In this document: in pieces, positions 41,754 through 50,546 of the stretch | Layout of the letters: each line of letters opens with the position of its first letter | Position numbering within the stretch: position 1 is the stretch's first letter | DNA from: Conexibacter sp. CPCC 206217 | GTDB taxonomy: Bacteria > Actinomycetota > Thermoleophilia > Solirubrobacterales > Solirubrobacteraceae | DNA length: 64,000 bases | Assembly (NCBI RefSeq): GCF_030646165.1 | Contig: NZ_JAUTDO010000005.1 | Span: 1 to 64,000 of the forward strand | Reading direction: 5' to 3' | The notes under the pieces: model-generated | Seen by the model: the letters and a program-made list of their open reading frames with translations, nothing else | What the model was told of the DNA's origin: nothing | Databases searched by the model: none | Position numbers and translations under genes: made by a program

Positions 41754-42155
41754 ATGGCAGATCTCGTTGGGCAAATTCAGCGTGACATCGAAAAGCGGCT
41801 CAAGGAACTGCGCCCGCTGATCGAAGAGAAGGATCAGCTCGAAGCCGTGCTCGCCGCGCTCTCCGGCGACTACGCCGCTCCGGTTGCGGTCGCCGCGCCC
41901 GCGCGTCCGCGTGCTCGCGCTGCCGCACCCGCGAGTCGTGCGCCGTACGCCGGCGGCAAGTCGCGTCGCGCCCCCCGCGGCGCCAACCGCGAGGCGATCC
42001 TCAAGCTCGTCGGCGAGCGCCCGGGCATCTCGGCGGCCGAAGTCGCGGAGATCACGAACATCGCGAAGCCGACGGTGCACACCACGATCTCGCAGCTGAA
42101 GCGCAAGGGCATACTCGAGCCGGAGGGCGCCAACGGGGTCAAGCTGGCGTCCTGA
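41754..42155 (+). CDS. Small winged-helix DNA-binding protein
   Basis: 133 aa. An N-terminal coiled coil (QIQRDIEKRLKELRPLIEEKDQLEAVLAAL), an Ala/Pro/Arg-rich linker of about 30 residues, and a C-terminal winged helix (ISAAEVAEITNIAKPTVHTTISQLKRKGILEPE). It looks like a dimeric, nucleoid-type or local regulator; no named family is recognised. The ATG at 41754 was chosen over 41748 because AGGAG (41741-41745) is then 8 nt away. Standalone, just upstream of two tRNA genes. Confidence 0.78.
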   Translation: MADLVGQIQRDIEKRLKELRPLIEEKDQLEAVLAALSGDYAAPVAVAAPARPRARAAAPASRAPYAGGKSRRAPRGANREAILKLVGERPGISAAEVAEITNIAKPTVHTTISQLKRKGILEPEGANGVKLAS

Positions 42156-42197
42156 GCTTCCAGGGCGCGCCGCCGACGGGGCAGGCGTCAGAGCGGA

Positions 42198-42270
42198 TGC
42201 GCGCCCTGGGACTCGAACCCAGCCCGCCGGATTAAAAGTCCGGTGCTCTAACCCGATGAGCTAGACGCGC
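42198..42270 (-). tRNA. tRNA-Lys (anticodon TTT)
   Basis: Full cloverleaf. The acceptor GCGCGTC pairs with GGCGCGC, the D stem is GCTC/GAGC, the anticodon stem CCGGA/TCCGG has loop CTTTTAA (anticodon TTT), and the T arm is CTGGG-TTCGAGT-CCCAG. The discriminator is A. The CCA tail is not encoded. It is divergent from tRNA-Glu. Confidence 0.95.
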
Positions 42271-42333
42271 CCACCAATGGTGCCAGGCTCGGCCGATCGG
42301 CGCGGCCAACTACAATGTCTCGCGCCCCGTCAC

Positions 42334-42405
42334 GCCCCCATGGTGTAGCGGTTAGCACGCCAGCCTTTCACGCTGGTAGCGGGGGTTCGATTCCCCCTGG
42401 GGGTA
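42334..42405 (+). tRNA. tRNA-Glu (anticodon TTC)
   Basis: Acceptor GCCCCCA/TGGGGGT, anticodon stem CCAGC/GCTGG with loop CTTTCAC (anticodon TTC), T arm GGGGG-TTCGATT-CCCCC. The discriminator is A and no CCA is encoded. A TACAAT -10 box lies at 42311-42316. Confidence 0.95.
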
Positions 42406-42410
42406 CTGAT

Positions 42411-42443
42411 CCTCCCGGTGGTGCAACCCGCACCGCCGGGAGG
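42411..42443. terminator. Terminator hairpin after tRNA-Glu
   Basis: A 14-bp stem (42411-42424 with 42430-42443, one G-T pair) and 5-nt loop immediately after tRNA-Glu. It also serves the convergent ECF sigma gene ending at 42490. No T-tract. Confidence 0.65.
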
Positions 42444-42489
42444 CGGGTAGGTCCGAGCCGCCCGGCATGCGGAGCTCGCGGCCAGCATC

Positions 42490-43749
42490 TCACCTGACGC
42501 AGTCGGCCGCGCGCGCGAGCAGCAGCTCGCGCTCGCGGTCGTTGTCGCACAGCTCGGCGGCGCGCAGCAGTTCGGCGCGCGCCTCGGGCAGGCGGTTCAG
42601 GCGGACGAGGAAGTCGGCGCGCACGCTCGGCAGCAGGTGGTAGCCGCGCAGCGCGGGGTCGTCCGCCAGCTCGTCGAGCAGCTTCAGCCCCGCCTCGGGC
42701 CCGAACGCCATCGTCACGGCGACTGCGCGGTTCAGCTCCACGACCGGCGAGCCCGTCAGCGCCGCGAGGCCGTCGTAGAGCGCGACGATCCGCGGCCAGT
42801 CGGTCGCGTCCATGCTGGCGGCGCGCGCGTGGCAGGCGGCGATCGCAGCCTGCAGCGTGTACGGGCCGAGCGCCTGGCTGAGCTGCTCGGCGCGCTCCAG
42901 CGCGGCGAGGCCGCGCTGCACCAGCAGGCGGTCCCAGCGCGCGCGGTCCTGGTCGGCGAGCAGCACGGGCTGGCCGTCGGCCCCGACGCGCGCCCGCAGG
43001 CGCGACGCCTGCAGTTCGATCAGCGCCAGCAGGCCCTGGACCTCGGCCTCGCGCGGCAGCAGCCCGGCGAGGATGCGGCCCAGGCGCAGCGCGTCCTCGC
43101 ACAGCGCCGGCCGCGTCCAGCGCTCGCCCGCGGTCGCGGCGTAGCCCTCGTTGAAGACGAGGTAGATCACCTCCAGCACCGCGGACAGGCGCTCGGCGAG
43201 TTCGTCGCGCGCGGGCACCTCGAACGGCACGCGCGTCTCGGTCAGCGTGCGCTTGGCGCGCACGATCCGCTGCGCGATCGTTCCCTCGGAGACGAGGAAC
43301 GCGCGCGCGATCTCGGGCGTCGAGAGTCCGCCGACGAGGCGCAGCGTCAGCGCGACGCGCGCCTCCCGCGACAGCACCGGATGGCAGGTCATGAAGACCA
43401 GGCGCAGCACGTCGTCCTCGACCTCGCCGATCTGCGCGGCGAGGTCGGCCGCGTCGAGCTGCTGCAGCGTCTGCAGCTCGCGCCCGACCAGCTCCTGCTT
43501 GCGCTCGAGCGTGACGCGGCGCCGCAGCGCGTCGATCCCGCGGCGCTTGGCGGTGGCCATCAGCCACGCGGCCGGGTTGTCCGGGATGCCCGCCTGCGGC
43601 CACTGCTCGAGCGCCGCGACGAGCGCGTCCTGCGCGAGGTCCTCGGCCACCGACACGTCGCGCACGATGCGCGTCAGCCCGGCGATCAGCCGGGCCGACT
43701 CGATCCTCCAGACGGCGTCGATCGCGCGGTTGGTGGCCGCGGCGCCCAC
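42490..43749 (-). CDS. ECF42-type RNA polymerase sigma factor with TPR-like C-terminus
   Basis: 419 aa. Sigma region 2 (residues about 10-80, VSVAEDLAQDALVAALEQWP and AWLMATAKRRGIDALRRR), region 4 (about 110-165, LRLVGGLSTPEIARAFLVSEGTIAQRIVRAKRTL), then a DUF6596/TPR-like extension with FNEGYAAT and LNRAVAVTMAFGPEAGL, which is the ECF42 signature. These sigma factors lack an anti-sigma factor and use the C-terminal extension for control; they are typically next to DGPF genes, as here. The GTG start is 1 nt after the DGPF stop. Confidence 0.92.
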   Translation of the reverse strand: MGAAATNRAIDAVWRIESARLIAGLTRIVRDVSVAEDLAQDALVAALEQWPQAGIPDNPAAWLMATAKRRGIDALRRRVTLERKQELVGRELQTLQQLDAADLAAQIGEVEDDVLRLVFMTCHPVLSREARVALTLRLVGGLSTPEIARAFLVSEGTIAQRIVRAKRTLTETRVPFEVPARDELAERLSAVLEVIYLVFNEGYAATAGERWTRPALCEDALRLGRILAGLLPREAEVQGLLALIELQASRLRARVGADGQPVLLADQDRARWDRLLVQRGLAALERAEQLSQALGPYTLQAAIAACHARAASMDATDWPRIVALYDGLAALTGSPVVELNRAVAVTMAFGPEAGLKLLDELADDPALRGYHLLPSVRADFLVRLNRLPEARAELLRAAELCDNDRERELLLARAADCVR

Positions 43750-43750
43750 G

Positions 43751-44170
43751 CTACTGCTGCGCGTTGATCTGCTGGTCGAGGCGCTCGTTGGCGGCGCGCA
43801 GCTCCGGCGTCATCGCCGCCTCGAAGTCGTCCATCTCGAAGATCTGGCGCAGCTCGATCTGCGTGCCGCCGTCGAACGGTGCGCGCTTGATCCACTCGAT
43901 CGCCTCCTCGAGCGAACCGACCTGCCAGATCCAGTAGCCGGCGATGATCTCCTTCGACTCCGTGAAGGGGCCGTCGATGACGGTCCGCTCTCTGCCGTTG
44001 AAGCGGACGCGCGCGCCCTTGGAGGTCGGGTGCAGGCCGTCGCCGGCGAGCATCACCCCGGCCTTGACGAGCTCCTCGTTGTACTTCGTCATCTCTGCCA
44101 GCAGATCGGTGCTCGGCATCACGCCGGCCTCTGTATCGGCGTCACCGGGGACCATGACCATGAAACGCAT
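43751..44170 (-). CDS. DGPF (YCII-related) domain protein
   Basis: 139 aa. RFMVMVPGDADTEAG start and V-I-D-G-P-F-T-E-S-K-E-I-I-A-G-Y-W-I-W-Q carry the DGPF motif of YCII-related proteins. Function is unproven, but the pairing with an ECF42 sigma factor is widely conserved. GAGGAGG lies 6 nt before the ATG. It forms a two-gene operon with the sigma factor. Confidence 0.93.
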   Translation of the reverse strand: MRFMVMVPGDADTEAGVMPSTDLLAEMTKYNEELVKAGVMLAGDGLHPTSKGARVRFNGRERTVIDGPFTESKEIIAGYWIWQVGSLEEAIEWIKRAPFDGGTQIELRQIFEMDDFEAAMTPELRAANERLDQQINAQQ

Positions 44171-44257
44171 TGCTGCCTCCTCGTGGGGTTGGGGTGGTTC
44201 TACTGGCACGTCGAACGAACCCACACGAAATAGACACGTGCCGGGAAAGTTCTTCGC

Positions 44258-45196
44258 TCATGGCGCGTTGGCGCTATCGAGGCGACGTACGGCATCGCGA
44301 AAGCGCCGCGGGGCGAGCCCGTTCGTGCGCTTGAAGGCGTTGCTGAAGGCGCTCTCGGAGCTGTAGCCGAGCGCATGCGCCAGCGCTGCGATCGACGTGT
44401 CGTCGTCGTGGAGCGTGCGTTCGGCGATGCGCATGCGCCAGTGATGCAGGTAGGTCAGCGGCGGCATGCCGGCGACGGCTCTGAAGCGCGTCGCAAAGGT
44501 CGTGCGCGACATCGCGGACGACCTGGCCAGCTCGTCGAGGTGCCATCGCCGGCCCGGGTCACCGTGCATCAGCCGCAGGGCGGGCGCGAGCCGGTCGTCG
44601 GCGAGCGCTCGCAGCCAGCTCGCCGGGAGCGCGTCGGCGCCGTCCACGCACGCGCGCAGGATCTCGACGAACAGCAGTTGGGCGAGCTGCTGCGTGGCGA
44701 AGGCCGCGCCGGGCCGGTCGGTCGACATCTCGTGCACGAGCCGGTCGAGCAGCGCGCGCAGCACCGGCGCCTCGGCCGTGCTCGCGCGGATGTGGCCGAT
44801 GGGCGCAAGCGCGGTCAGCAGCAGCTCCTCGCCGCCGCGGTCCAGCTCCACGTGGCCGCCGATCACGACGACCTCCTGGCCGTCGCCGATGTGGGCGACG
44901 GCGCCGGGACTGTCGGCGAACAGCTCGGCGCTCTCGGTCGGCTCGACGGACAGATCACCGGCGAGCACGACCGAGCTGCGGTCGTTGACCACGACGACGT
45001 CGCCCTCCTCCAGCAGCAGCGGCTGGGCGACACCGTCGGCAGTGAGCCAGCACGACCCGCGCACGACGGCGCTCAGCTTCAGCCGCGCCTGCGGCCTGAA
45101 CCGCAGCGCCCAGGCACCACCGACCGAGAAACCGCCGGAGATGACGCAGCGAGCATCGACGAGCGCGAGCGCGTCGGACAGGGGATCGGCGGACAT
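44258..45196 (-). CDS. AraC-family regulator with cupin N-terminus
   Basis: 312 aa. The N-terminal cupin_6-type domain (RPQARLKLSAVVRGSCWLTADG..LLLEEGDVVVV) is followed by a C-terminal AraC helix-turn-helix pair (WHLDELARSSAMSRTTFATRFRAVAGMPPLTYLHHWRM and SIAALAHALGYSSESAFSNAFKRTNGLAPRRFR). Divergent from an SDR gene 105 nt away, its likely target. The ATG at 45196 is favoured (GATAGT box 6 nt upstream); a longer frame to 45235 exists. Confidence 0.9.
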   Translation of the reverse strand: MSADPLSDALALVDARCVISGGFSVGGAWALRFRPQARLKLSAVVRGSCWLTADGVAQPLLLEEGDVVVVNDRSSVVLAGDLSVEPTESAELFADSPGAVAHIGDGQEVVVIGGHVELDRGGEELLLTALAPIGHIRASTAEAPVLRALLDRLVHEMSTDRPGAAFATQQLAQLLFVEILRACVDGADALPASWLRALADDRLAPALRLMHGDPGRRWHLDELARSSAMSRTTFATRFRAVAGMPPLTYLHHWRMRIAERTLHDDDTSIAALAHALGYSSESAFSNAFKRTNGLAPRRFRDAVRRLDSANAP

Positions 45197-45301
45197 CGCC
45201 GTACTATCGCGCAAGAAATACGCACGTTCAAGCATTCAAAGTCCGCAATGGCGGCTCTAGGCTCGGTGGCGCAGCATGAACTTCTGAACGAAGGAAACGA
45301 C

Positions 45302-46297
45302 ATGCCCACGCCTCAACAGCCGATCGGCTCCCGTTTCGGGGCCGCTGACACCGCCGCCGACGTCGTCAGCGGCATCGACCTGTCCGGCAAGGTCGCGATC
45401 GTCACGGGCGGTCACTCCGGCATCGGTGCCGAGACGACGCGAGCGCTGCGCGCCGCCGGCGCGACGGTCGTCGTCCCGGTCCGCGACCCGGACCGCGCTC
45501 GCGCGATGCTGGCAGGGATCGACGGCGTCGAGGTCGAGCAGCTGGACCTGATCGACCCCGCCTCCGTCGACGCGTTCGCCGAGCGCTTCCTCGCCTCCGG
45601 GCGCCCGCTGCACATGCTCGTCAACAGCGCCGGGATCATGAACGTGCCGCTGCACCGCGACGCACGCGGCTACGAGTCCCACTTCGCGACCAACCACCTG
45701 GGGCACTTCCAGCTCGCGGCGCGGCTGTGGCCCGCGCTGCGCCGCGCCGAGGGCGCGCGCGTCGTGGCGGTGTCCGCGTGGGCGCATCGGCTCTCGCCGG
45801 TCGTCTTCGACGATCCGCAGTTCGAGCGGCGCGACTACGACCCGTGGCTCGGCTACGGCCAGTCGAAGACGGCCAACATCCTCTTCGCGCTCGCGCTCGA
45901 CCAGCGCGGCGAGGCCGACGGGATCCGCGGCTTCTCGCTGCATCCCGGCTCGATCGTCGGCACGAACCTCAGCCGCTGGAGCACGCCCGAGCAGCTGAAG
46001 GCGTTGGGCGTGATCGACGACGACGGCGTGCCGGTGATCGATCCCGACAGCGGTCGCAAGACGGCGGCGCAGGGCGCCTCCACCAGCGTCTGGTGCGCGA
46101 CCAGCCCGCAGTTGGACGGACTCGGCGGTGTCTACTGCGAGAGCAACGAGGTCTCTCCGCTCGTCCCCCTGCAGGACGTCGCGGATCTGCTGACCCGCGG
46201 CGAGACGCCGATCGGCGTCGTCTCGCACGCGGTCGACCCTGCGGCCGCCGAACGCCTCTGGGCGCTGAGCGAGCGGCTGATGGGGAGCGCGATCTAG
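45302..46297 (+). CDS. SDR family oxidoreductase (retinol-dehydrogenase-like)
   Basis: 331 aa. KVAIVTGGHSGIGAETTRAL (Rossmann motif) near residue 30, NSAGIMNVP, and catalytic Y-G-Q-S-K. The extended form with LHPGSIVGTNLSRW resembles the retinol dehydrogenase/WWOX-like SDRs common in actinobacteria. The ATG at 45302 has GAAGGAAA upstream. Intergenic TTCAA and TGAAC direct repeats between it and the AraC gene are candidate regulator sites. Confidence 0.9.
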   Translation: MPTPQQPIGSRFGAADTAADVVSGIDLSGKVAIVTGGHSGIGAETTRALRAAGATVVVPVRDPDRARAMLAGIDGVEVEQLDLIDPASVDAFAERFLASGRPLHMLVNSAGIMNVPLHRDARGYESHFATNHLGHFQLAARLWPALRRAEGARVVAVSAWAHRLSPVVFDDPQFERRDYDPWLGYGQSKTANILFALALDQRGEADGIRGFSLHPGSIVGTNLSRWSTPEQLKALGVIDDDGVPVIDPDSGRKTAAQGASTSVWCATSPQLDGLGGVYCESNEVSPLVPLQDVADLLTRGETPIGVVSHAVDPAAAERLWALSERLMGSAI

Positions 46298-46342
46298 CCG
46301 TCGGCCCGCCCCACGCTCGGTCGCCGCAACCGCGTCGGTCGC

Positions 46343-46858
46343 TCAGTCGCGCAGCACGTCGTCGAGCCGCTGCGCGCACAGCAGCAGCGCCTGCTCCTGC
46401 GCGGCGAAGACGGTCGCGAGGGCGGCGGTGCGCTCGTCGGCGGGCAGCTCGGGGGAGAGATCGGGCACGCCGGGCAGCAACTCCTGCACGTCGCGCCGCA
46501 GGCCGGCGCCGTCGACCGTCTCGGCGAGCTGCAGCAGCAGGCCGTCGCGCACGCGCGCGCCGTCGGCGAAGGCGGCGAGCGCGGTGTCCTGCGTCAGGGG
46601 AGCCTCGCGCCCGAAGACGCGGCCGTGCAGGACCGCGGCGTTGGCGTGGCTCTGCTCGCGCTGCGCGGACGCGACGCGCTCGCCGATCCCGACCGCGTCG
46701 GCGAGCAGCGCCATCCCCTGCGTGATCGGCGTCGCGTCGAGCGGCAGCAGCGCGCGCAAGGCCGCCGGCAGCTGTTGCATCCACTCCTCGCGCTGACGCC
46801 TGGCGTCGGCGAACAGCTGCTCGATGCGGTCACGGTAGGCGGGCGCGGAGGACTCCAT
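46343..46858 (-). CDS. Helical protein of unknown function
   Basis: 171 aa. Predicted mainly alpha-helical (YRDRIEQLFADARRQREEWMQQLPAALRALL, VFAAQEQALLLCAQRLDDVLRD); one Cys, no signal peptide, no recognised motif. The ATG at 46858 follows TACCCT by 7 nt, leaderless-like. It is convergent with the SDR gene and divergent from the MBL-like gene. Confidence 0.65.
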   Translation of the reverse strand: MESSAPAYRDRIEQLFADARRQREEWMQQLPAALRALLPLDATPITQGMALLADAVGIGERVASAQREQSHANAAVLHGRVFGREAPLTQDTALAAFADGARVRDGLLLQLAETVDGAGLRRDVQELLPGVPDLSPELPADERTAALATVFAAQEQALLLCAQRLDDVLRD

Positions 46859-46952
46859 GCGCTCCAGGGTAGGACGCGGCACGCGCGGCGCGCGGGCGGG
46901 TGACCGTCACACCCCCAGCACGCGAGCGCGCTGCTCGGGCATGATGGAGGGC

Positions 46953-47582
46953 ATGGACGAGATCTTCCCTGGCCTGCTCAGCTGGACCGCCTACCGCGAG
47001 ACGATAGGTCAGCCGGTGCATTCCGCCTACGTGGTGGAGGCGCGCACGCTGATCGATCCGATGGTCCCGCAGGAGGGACTCAGCGCCTTCGGCACGAGCG
47101 AGCTGCCGGCGCCCGAGCGGATCCTGCTGACCAACCGCCACCATCGCCGCCACAGCGCGCGCTTCGCGGAGCGCTTCAACTGCACCGTCGCGGCGAACGA
47201 GCGCGGGCTCTACGAACTGCTCGACGCGCCGCTGCGCGTGCGCGGCTTCAGACCGGGCGACGAGGTCGCGCCCGGGATCGTCGCGCAGGAGGTCGGCGTG
47301 CTGTGCCCGGACGAGAGCGCGCTGCACGTGAACTACGACCGCGGCGCGCTGGCGATCGCCGACGGCGCGATCCGCGTCGACGACGACGGCGCGCTCGGCT
47401 TCTTCCCCGACCACCTGCTCGGCGACGACCCGGGCGCGGTCCAGCACGGGCTCGCCGCGGCCTACCTGAGACTGTGCGACGAGCTCGACTTCGACGTGCT
47501 GCTGATGGCGCACGGCGCGCCTGTCGTCAGCGACGGCAAGGGCGCCCTGCGCGCGTTCGCGGAGGCGGTGCTGCGCGGCTAG
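46953..47582 (+). CDS. Metallo-beta-lactamase-fold-like protein lacking the metal motif
   Basis: 209 aa. The overall order fits an MBL fold: a first strand pair (HSAYVVEARTLIDPMVPQEG), LLTNRHHRRHSARFAERF where HxHxDH should be, and a late LLMAHGAPVV. The key motif reads N-R-H-H-R-R-H-S with no Asp, so zinc binding is at best altered. Related MBL-like proteins with this change are known in actinobacteria; activity is unknown. CATGAT lies 7 nt before the ATG. Confidence 0.7.
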   Translation: MDEIFPGLLSWTAYRETIGQPVHSAYVVEARTLIDPMVPQEGLSAFGTSELPAPERILLTNRHHRRHSARFAERFNCTVAANERGLYELLDAPLRVRGFRPGDEVAPGIVAQEVGVLCPDESALHVNYDRGALAIADGAIRVDDDGALGFFPDHLLGDDPGAVQHGLAAAYLRLCDELDFDVLLMAHGAPVVSDGKGALRAFAEAVLRG

Positions 47583-47605
47583 GTGAGGGCGCGCGGCGCG
47601 CGGCG

Positions 47606-48418
47606 CTAAGCGTCGGCTGGGGCGTCGGCGCTGGCGCTCTCCAGCTCCGGCACCAGCTGCGCGACCGACTCGACGATCCGCGTCGGGCGGAAGGGGAAGC
47701 GCTCGGCCGCCTCGCGCGTGGCGACGCCGGTCAGCACGAGGATCGTCTCCAGGCCCGCCTCGAGGCCGGCGACGACGTCGGTGTCCATCCGGTCGCCGAT
47801 CATCGCCGTCGTCTCGGAGTGGGCGTCGATCGCGTTCAGCGCGGAGCGCATCATCAGCGGGTTCGGCTTGCCGACGAAGTACGGCTCGACGCCCGTCGCG
47901 CGCTGGATCAGCGCCGCCACCGCGCCGGTCGCCGGCAGCGGGCCCTGCAGCGACGGGCCGGTCGCGTCCGGGTTGGTCGCGATGAAGCGCGCCCCGTCGG
48001 TGATCAGCCGGATCGCCGCCGTGATCCGCTCGAAGCTGTACGTGCGCGTCTCGCCGAGCACGACGTAGTCCGGCTCGCGCTCGGTCAGCGTGTAGCCGTT
48101 CTGGTGCAGCGCGGTCGTCAGGCCGGCCTCGCCGATCACGAACGCGGAGCCGTGCGGACGCTGGTCCTGCAGGAACTGCGCCATCGCGTTGGCGGAGGTC
48201 CAGATCCGCTCCTCCGGCACCTCCAGCCCGCTCAGTCGCAGTCGCGCCGACAGATCGCGGCGCGTGTAGATCGAGTTGTTGGTCAGCACGAGGAAGGGGA
48301 TCTCGCGCGCTTTCAGCACTTCGAGGAACCTGTCGGCGCCTGCGATTGCGCTCTCCTCGTGGACGAGCACGCCGTCCATGTCCATCAGCCAGGATCTGAT
48401 CTCACGCCGTCTGCTCAC
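47606..48418 (-). CDS. HAD-IIA phosphatase (NagD-like)
   Basis: About 270 aa. Motif [10 protein letters not shown], motif II VLTNNS, cap domain in the middle, motif III Lys in GKPNP and motif [11 protein letters not shown]. It dephosphorylates small phosphometabolites such as sugar or nucleotide phosphates; substrate not predictable. A GTG at 48418 lies 7 nt after TACGAT and is preferred over the ATG at 48427, which overlaps that box. Confidence 0.92.
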   Translation of the reverse strand: MSRRREIRSWLMDMDGVLVHEESAIAGADRFLEVLKAREIPFLVLTNNSIYTRRDLSARLRLSGLEVPEERIWTSANAMAQFLQDQRPHGSAFVIGEAGLTTALHQNGYTLTEREPDYVVLGETRTYSFERITAAIRLITDGARFIATNPDATGPSLQGPLPATGAVAALIQRATGVEPYFVGKPNPLMMRSALNAIDAHSETTAMIGDRMDTDVVAGLEAGLETILVLTGVATREAAERFPFRPTRIVESVAQLVPELESASADAPADA

Positions 48419-48479
48419 GCTGCGCATCGTAGTCGAGCCCGGGTCGATGGCGGCGCGCGGATACCATGCCGGTGCACGC

Positions 48480-48552
48480 GGGCGGTTAGCTCAGTTGGTA
48501 GAGCACTCGCCTTACAAGCGAGAGGTCGCCGGTTCGAGCCCGGCACCGCCCA
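48480..48552 (+). tRNA. tRNA-Val (anticodon TAC)
   Basis: Acceptor GGGCGGT/ACCGCCC, D stem GCTC/GAGC, anticodon stem CTCGC/GCGAG with loop CTTACAA (anticodon TAC), T arm GCCGG-TTCGAGC-CCGGC. Discriminator A. A TACCAT -10 box lies 12 nt upstream. Confidence 0.95.
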
Positions 48553-48577
48553 TCCGCACCGCGTGCCGTGCCCGCCG

Positions 48578-50449
48578 CTACGGCTTGCGCGGCAGCCCGA
48601 ACAGCGGTGTGCGGACGGGCGTCGCGGCGCCGACGAGCTGGACCAGGCCGTTGCCGCCGACGAACTCGCTCAGCGGCGAGCCGTTCGTCCAGTTGTTCGC
48701 CAGCCAGACGTTGCCGGACGGATCGACCTGGACCGCGGTGATGTGCTCGAAGCTCGCGCTGTCGTAGCCCGCCCGCTTCGGCGAGATCGGCGCGCCGGTT
48801 CTGACGCCGGGCGGGCAGCTGCCGCGTCTGACGCCGCACAGCTCGGTCAGGTTGCCGCCGAGGAAGCCGGCGACCCAGACGTGGTCGGCGCCGTCGACGG
48901 CGACGCCCCAGCCGCCTTTCACGCTGCTGCGCCCCAGCGGCGAGTCGGACGAGATTCTGCCGTCGGGCAGCACGCGCGTGACGCTGCGCGAGAAAAGGTT
49001 GCTGACCCAGACGTTGTTGGCGCTGTCGACCGCGACGCCCTGCGGCGAGCGCAGGCCGCCGCCCGTGATCGGCGACGCCTTCGTCGGCGTGCCGTCGGGC
49101 AGCAGCTCCGTGACGGAGCCCGTTCTCGACTCGGCGCCGTTGGAGACCCACACGTGGCCGCGGCCGTCGAGCTGGATCCCGAACGGCTTGGAGATCCCGC
49201 CGCCGCTGATCACCTGCGCCCGCTTCGGATCGCCGCCGCGGTAGCGCACGACCGTGTCGTTGCCGAAGCTGGCGATCCAGACGTCGCCGTTGTGACCGAT
49301 CGCGACGCCCTGCGGTCTGGCCAGGTCGCCGGCCGTGAAGCCGCCCGAGGGCGACAGCGGTCTGCCGTCGGGGGCGTTGAGGCTGATGCTGTCGCCGGCG
49401 AAGTTGGCGTTCCAGATCCGCCCTCTCTGGTCGACGGCCGTGCCCCAGCCCGGTCCTCTGATGCCGCCGCCGAAGATCGGGCTGTCGAGGATCGGCTGGC
49501 CGACCGGGCTGAGCGCCGTCAGGCCGAGGCCGGCGGTCGTGCCGGGCGTCTGGAAGTTGTTGCCGGTCCAGGCGTTGCCGGCGGCGTCGAACGCCATCCG
49601 GCCGGGGGCGTTCATCCCGCCGCCGGTGTAGACGAGCGCGAGGATCCAGGCGCCGGGGGCGCGCGTGAGCGCCGGGCCGTAGGCGGCTCTGGCTCTGGCT
49701 CTGCCTCTCCGGCCCGCGCCGCGCGCGAGCGCGAACAGCGCGTCCTGGTGCTGCGACGGGTGGTGCGCGATCGCGACGACCGCCGCGAGCGTGTCGGCCG
49801 GGCGCGCGCCGCCCTGCGGCCGCGCCGCGTCGAGCAGCCGGCGGCAGTCCTTCGACGTGCCGGTCGTGCAGGAGGCGAGCGCGTTGGAGAGCGTGTTGAA
49901 CGTCGGCAGCGCCTCGGTCGCGAGCCCGTTCGGCGAGGTCGAGAGGACGAAGCTGACCTTGCCGGCGCTGCTCTCGAACAGGTTCGCCGCGGTTGCGGCG
50001 GCGTTGCGCAGGCCCGGGTCGGGGCCGGAGATGCGCGTGCCGTCGATGAAGCGCGCGAGCGCGTAGCCGCCCGCGACGGTGCTGCGCTCCTCGATGAACA
50101 GCTCGTCGGGCGCCGCCGCCAGCGGGTTGACGATCGCCAGCAGCCGCACCTGCGCGCTGAGCGTGCGCCCGTCGCGGTTGCCGCCGGTCGCGATCGCGTA
50201 CAGCGGCGCGCCGCCCTTCGGCGCGTCGTAGCGGATTCTGAAGCTGCCGTCAGCCGCGCTGCGATCGCTGCCGAGCGCCGTCGCGCCATGCGCACCGGCC
50301 GCGAACAGCCGCACGGTCGACTGCGCGACCGGGCTGCCCGCCGCCTCGACGGTACCGTCCAGCGTGGCGGCGCTGGCCGCCGCAGTCGTGAGCGTCGTGG
50401 CGGTGAGAGCGATCGCGAACGCGATCAGCGGCTGGCAGCGGCGAGACAT
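48578..50449 (-). CDS. Secreted NHL/Vgb-like beta-propeller protein
   Basis: 623 aa. Signal peptide (PLIAFAIALTATTLTTAAASA), an N-terminal Ig/carboxypeptidase-regulatory-like domain (LDGTVEAAGSPVAQSTVRLFAA), a helical middle part, and from about residue 290 a propeller with repeats of the form P-x-G-V-A-x-D-x-x-x-x-V-W-V-S/A-N (e.g. SPQGVAVDSANNVWVSN, WGVAVDGADHVWVAG). Similar to virginiamycin-B-lyase-like and NHL-repeat proteins; more likely a binding than a catalytic protein. Extracellular. Confidence 0.8.
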   Translation of the reverse strand: MSRRCQPLIAFAIALTATTLTTAAASAATLDGTVEAAGSPVAQSTVRLFAAGAHGATALGSDRSAADGSFRIRYDAPKGGAPLYAIATGGNRDGRTLSAQVRLLAIVNPLAAAPDELFIEERSTVAGGYALARFIDGTRISGPDPGLRNAAATAANLFESSAGKVSFVLSTSPNGLATEALPTFNTLSNALASCTTGTSKDCRRLLDAARPQGGARPADTLAAVVAIAHHPSQHQDALFALARGAGRRGRARARAAYGPALTRAPGAWILALVYTGGGMNAPGRMAFDAAGNAWTGNNFQTPGTTAGLGLTALSPVGQPILDSPIFGGGIRGPGWGTAVDQRGRIWNANFAGDSISLNAPDGRPLSPSGGFTAGDLARPQGVAIGHNGDVWIASFGNDTVVRYRGGDPKRAQVISGGGISKPFGIQLDGRGHVWVSNGAESRTGSVTELLPDGTPTKASPITGGGLRSPQGVAVDSANNVWVSNLFSRSVTRVLPDGRISSDSPLGRSSVKGGWGVAVDGADHVWVAGFLGGNLTELCGVRRGSCPPGVRTGAPISPKRAGYDSASFEHITAVQVDPSGNVWLANNWTNGSPLSEFVGGNGLVQLVGAATPVRTPLFGLPRKP

Positions 50450-50546
50450 CCGTGTCGGTCCTCCAGGGGGAAAGGTGCGTGGACCGTATCAACGCGGCTG
50501 CCCGCTTCCAGTCGTTTCGCTGCTCCGTCTGAGAACCTTTCGCACG

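Noticed and set aside
50471..50541. GAAAGGT / ACCTTTC arms flanking the MarR upstream region as an operator
   Set aside because: The 7-bp arms are 57 nt apart, too far for a single dimer site, and easily due to chance.
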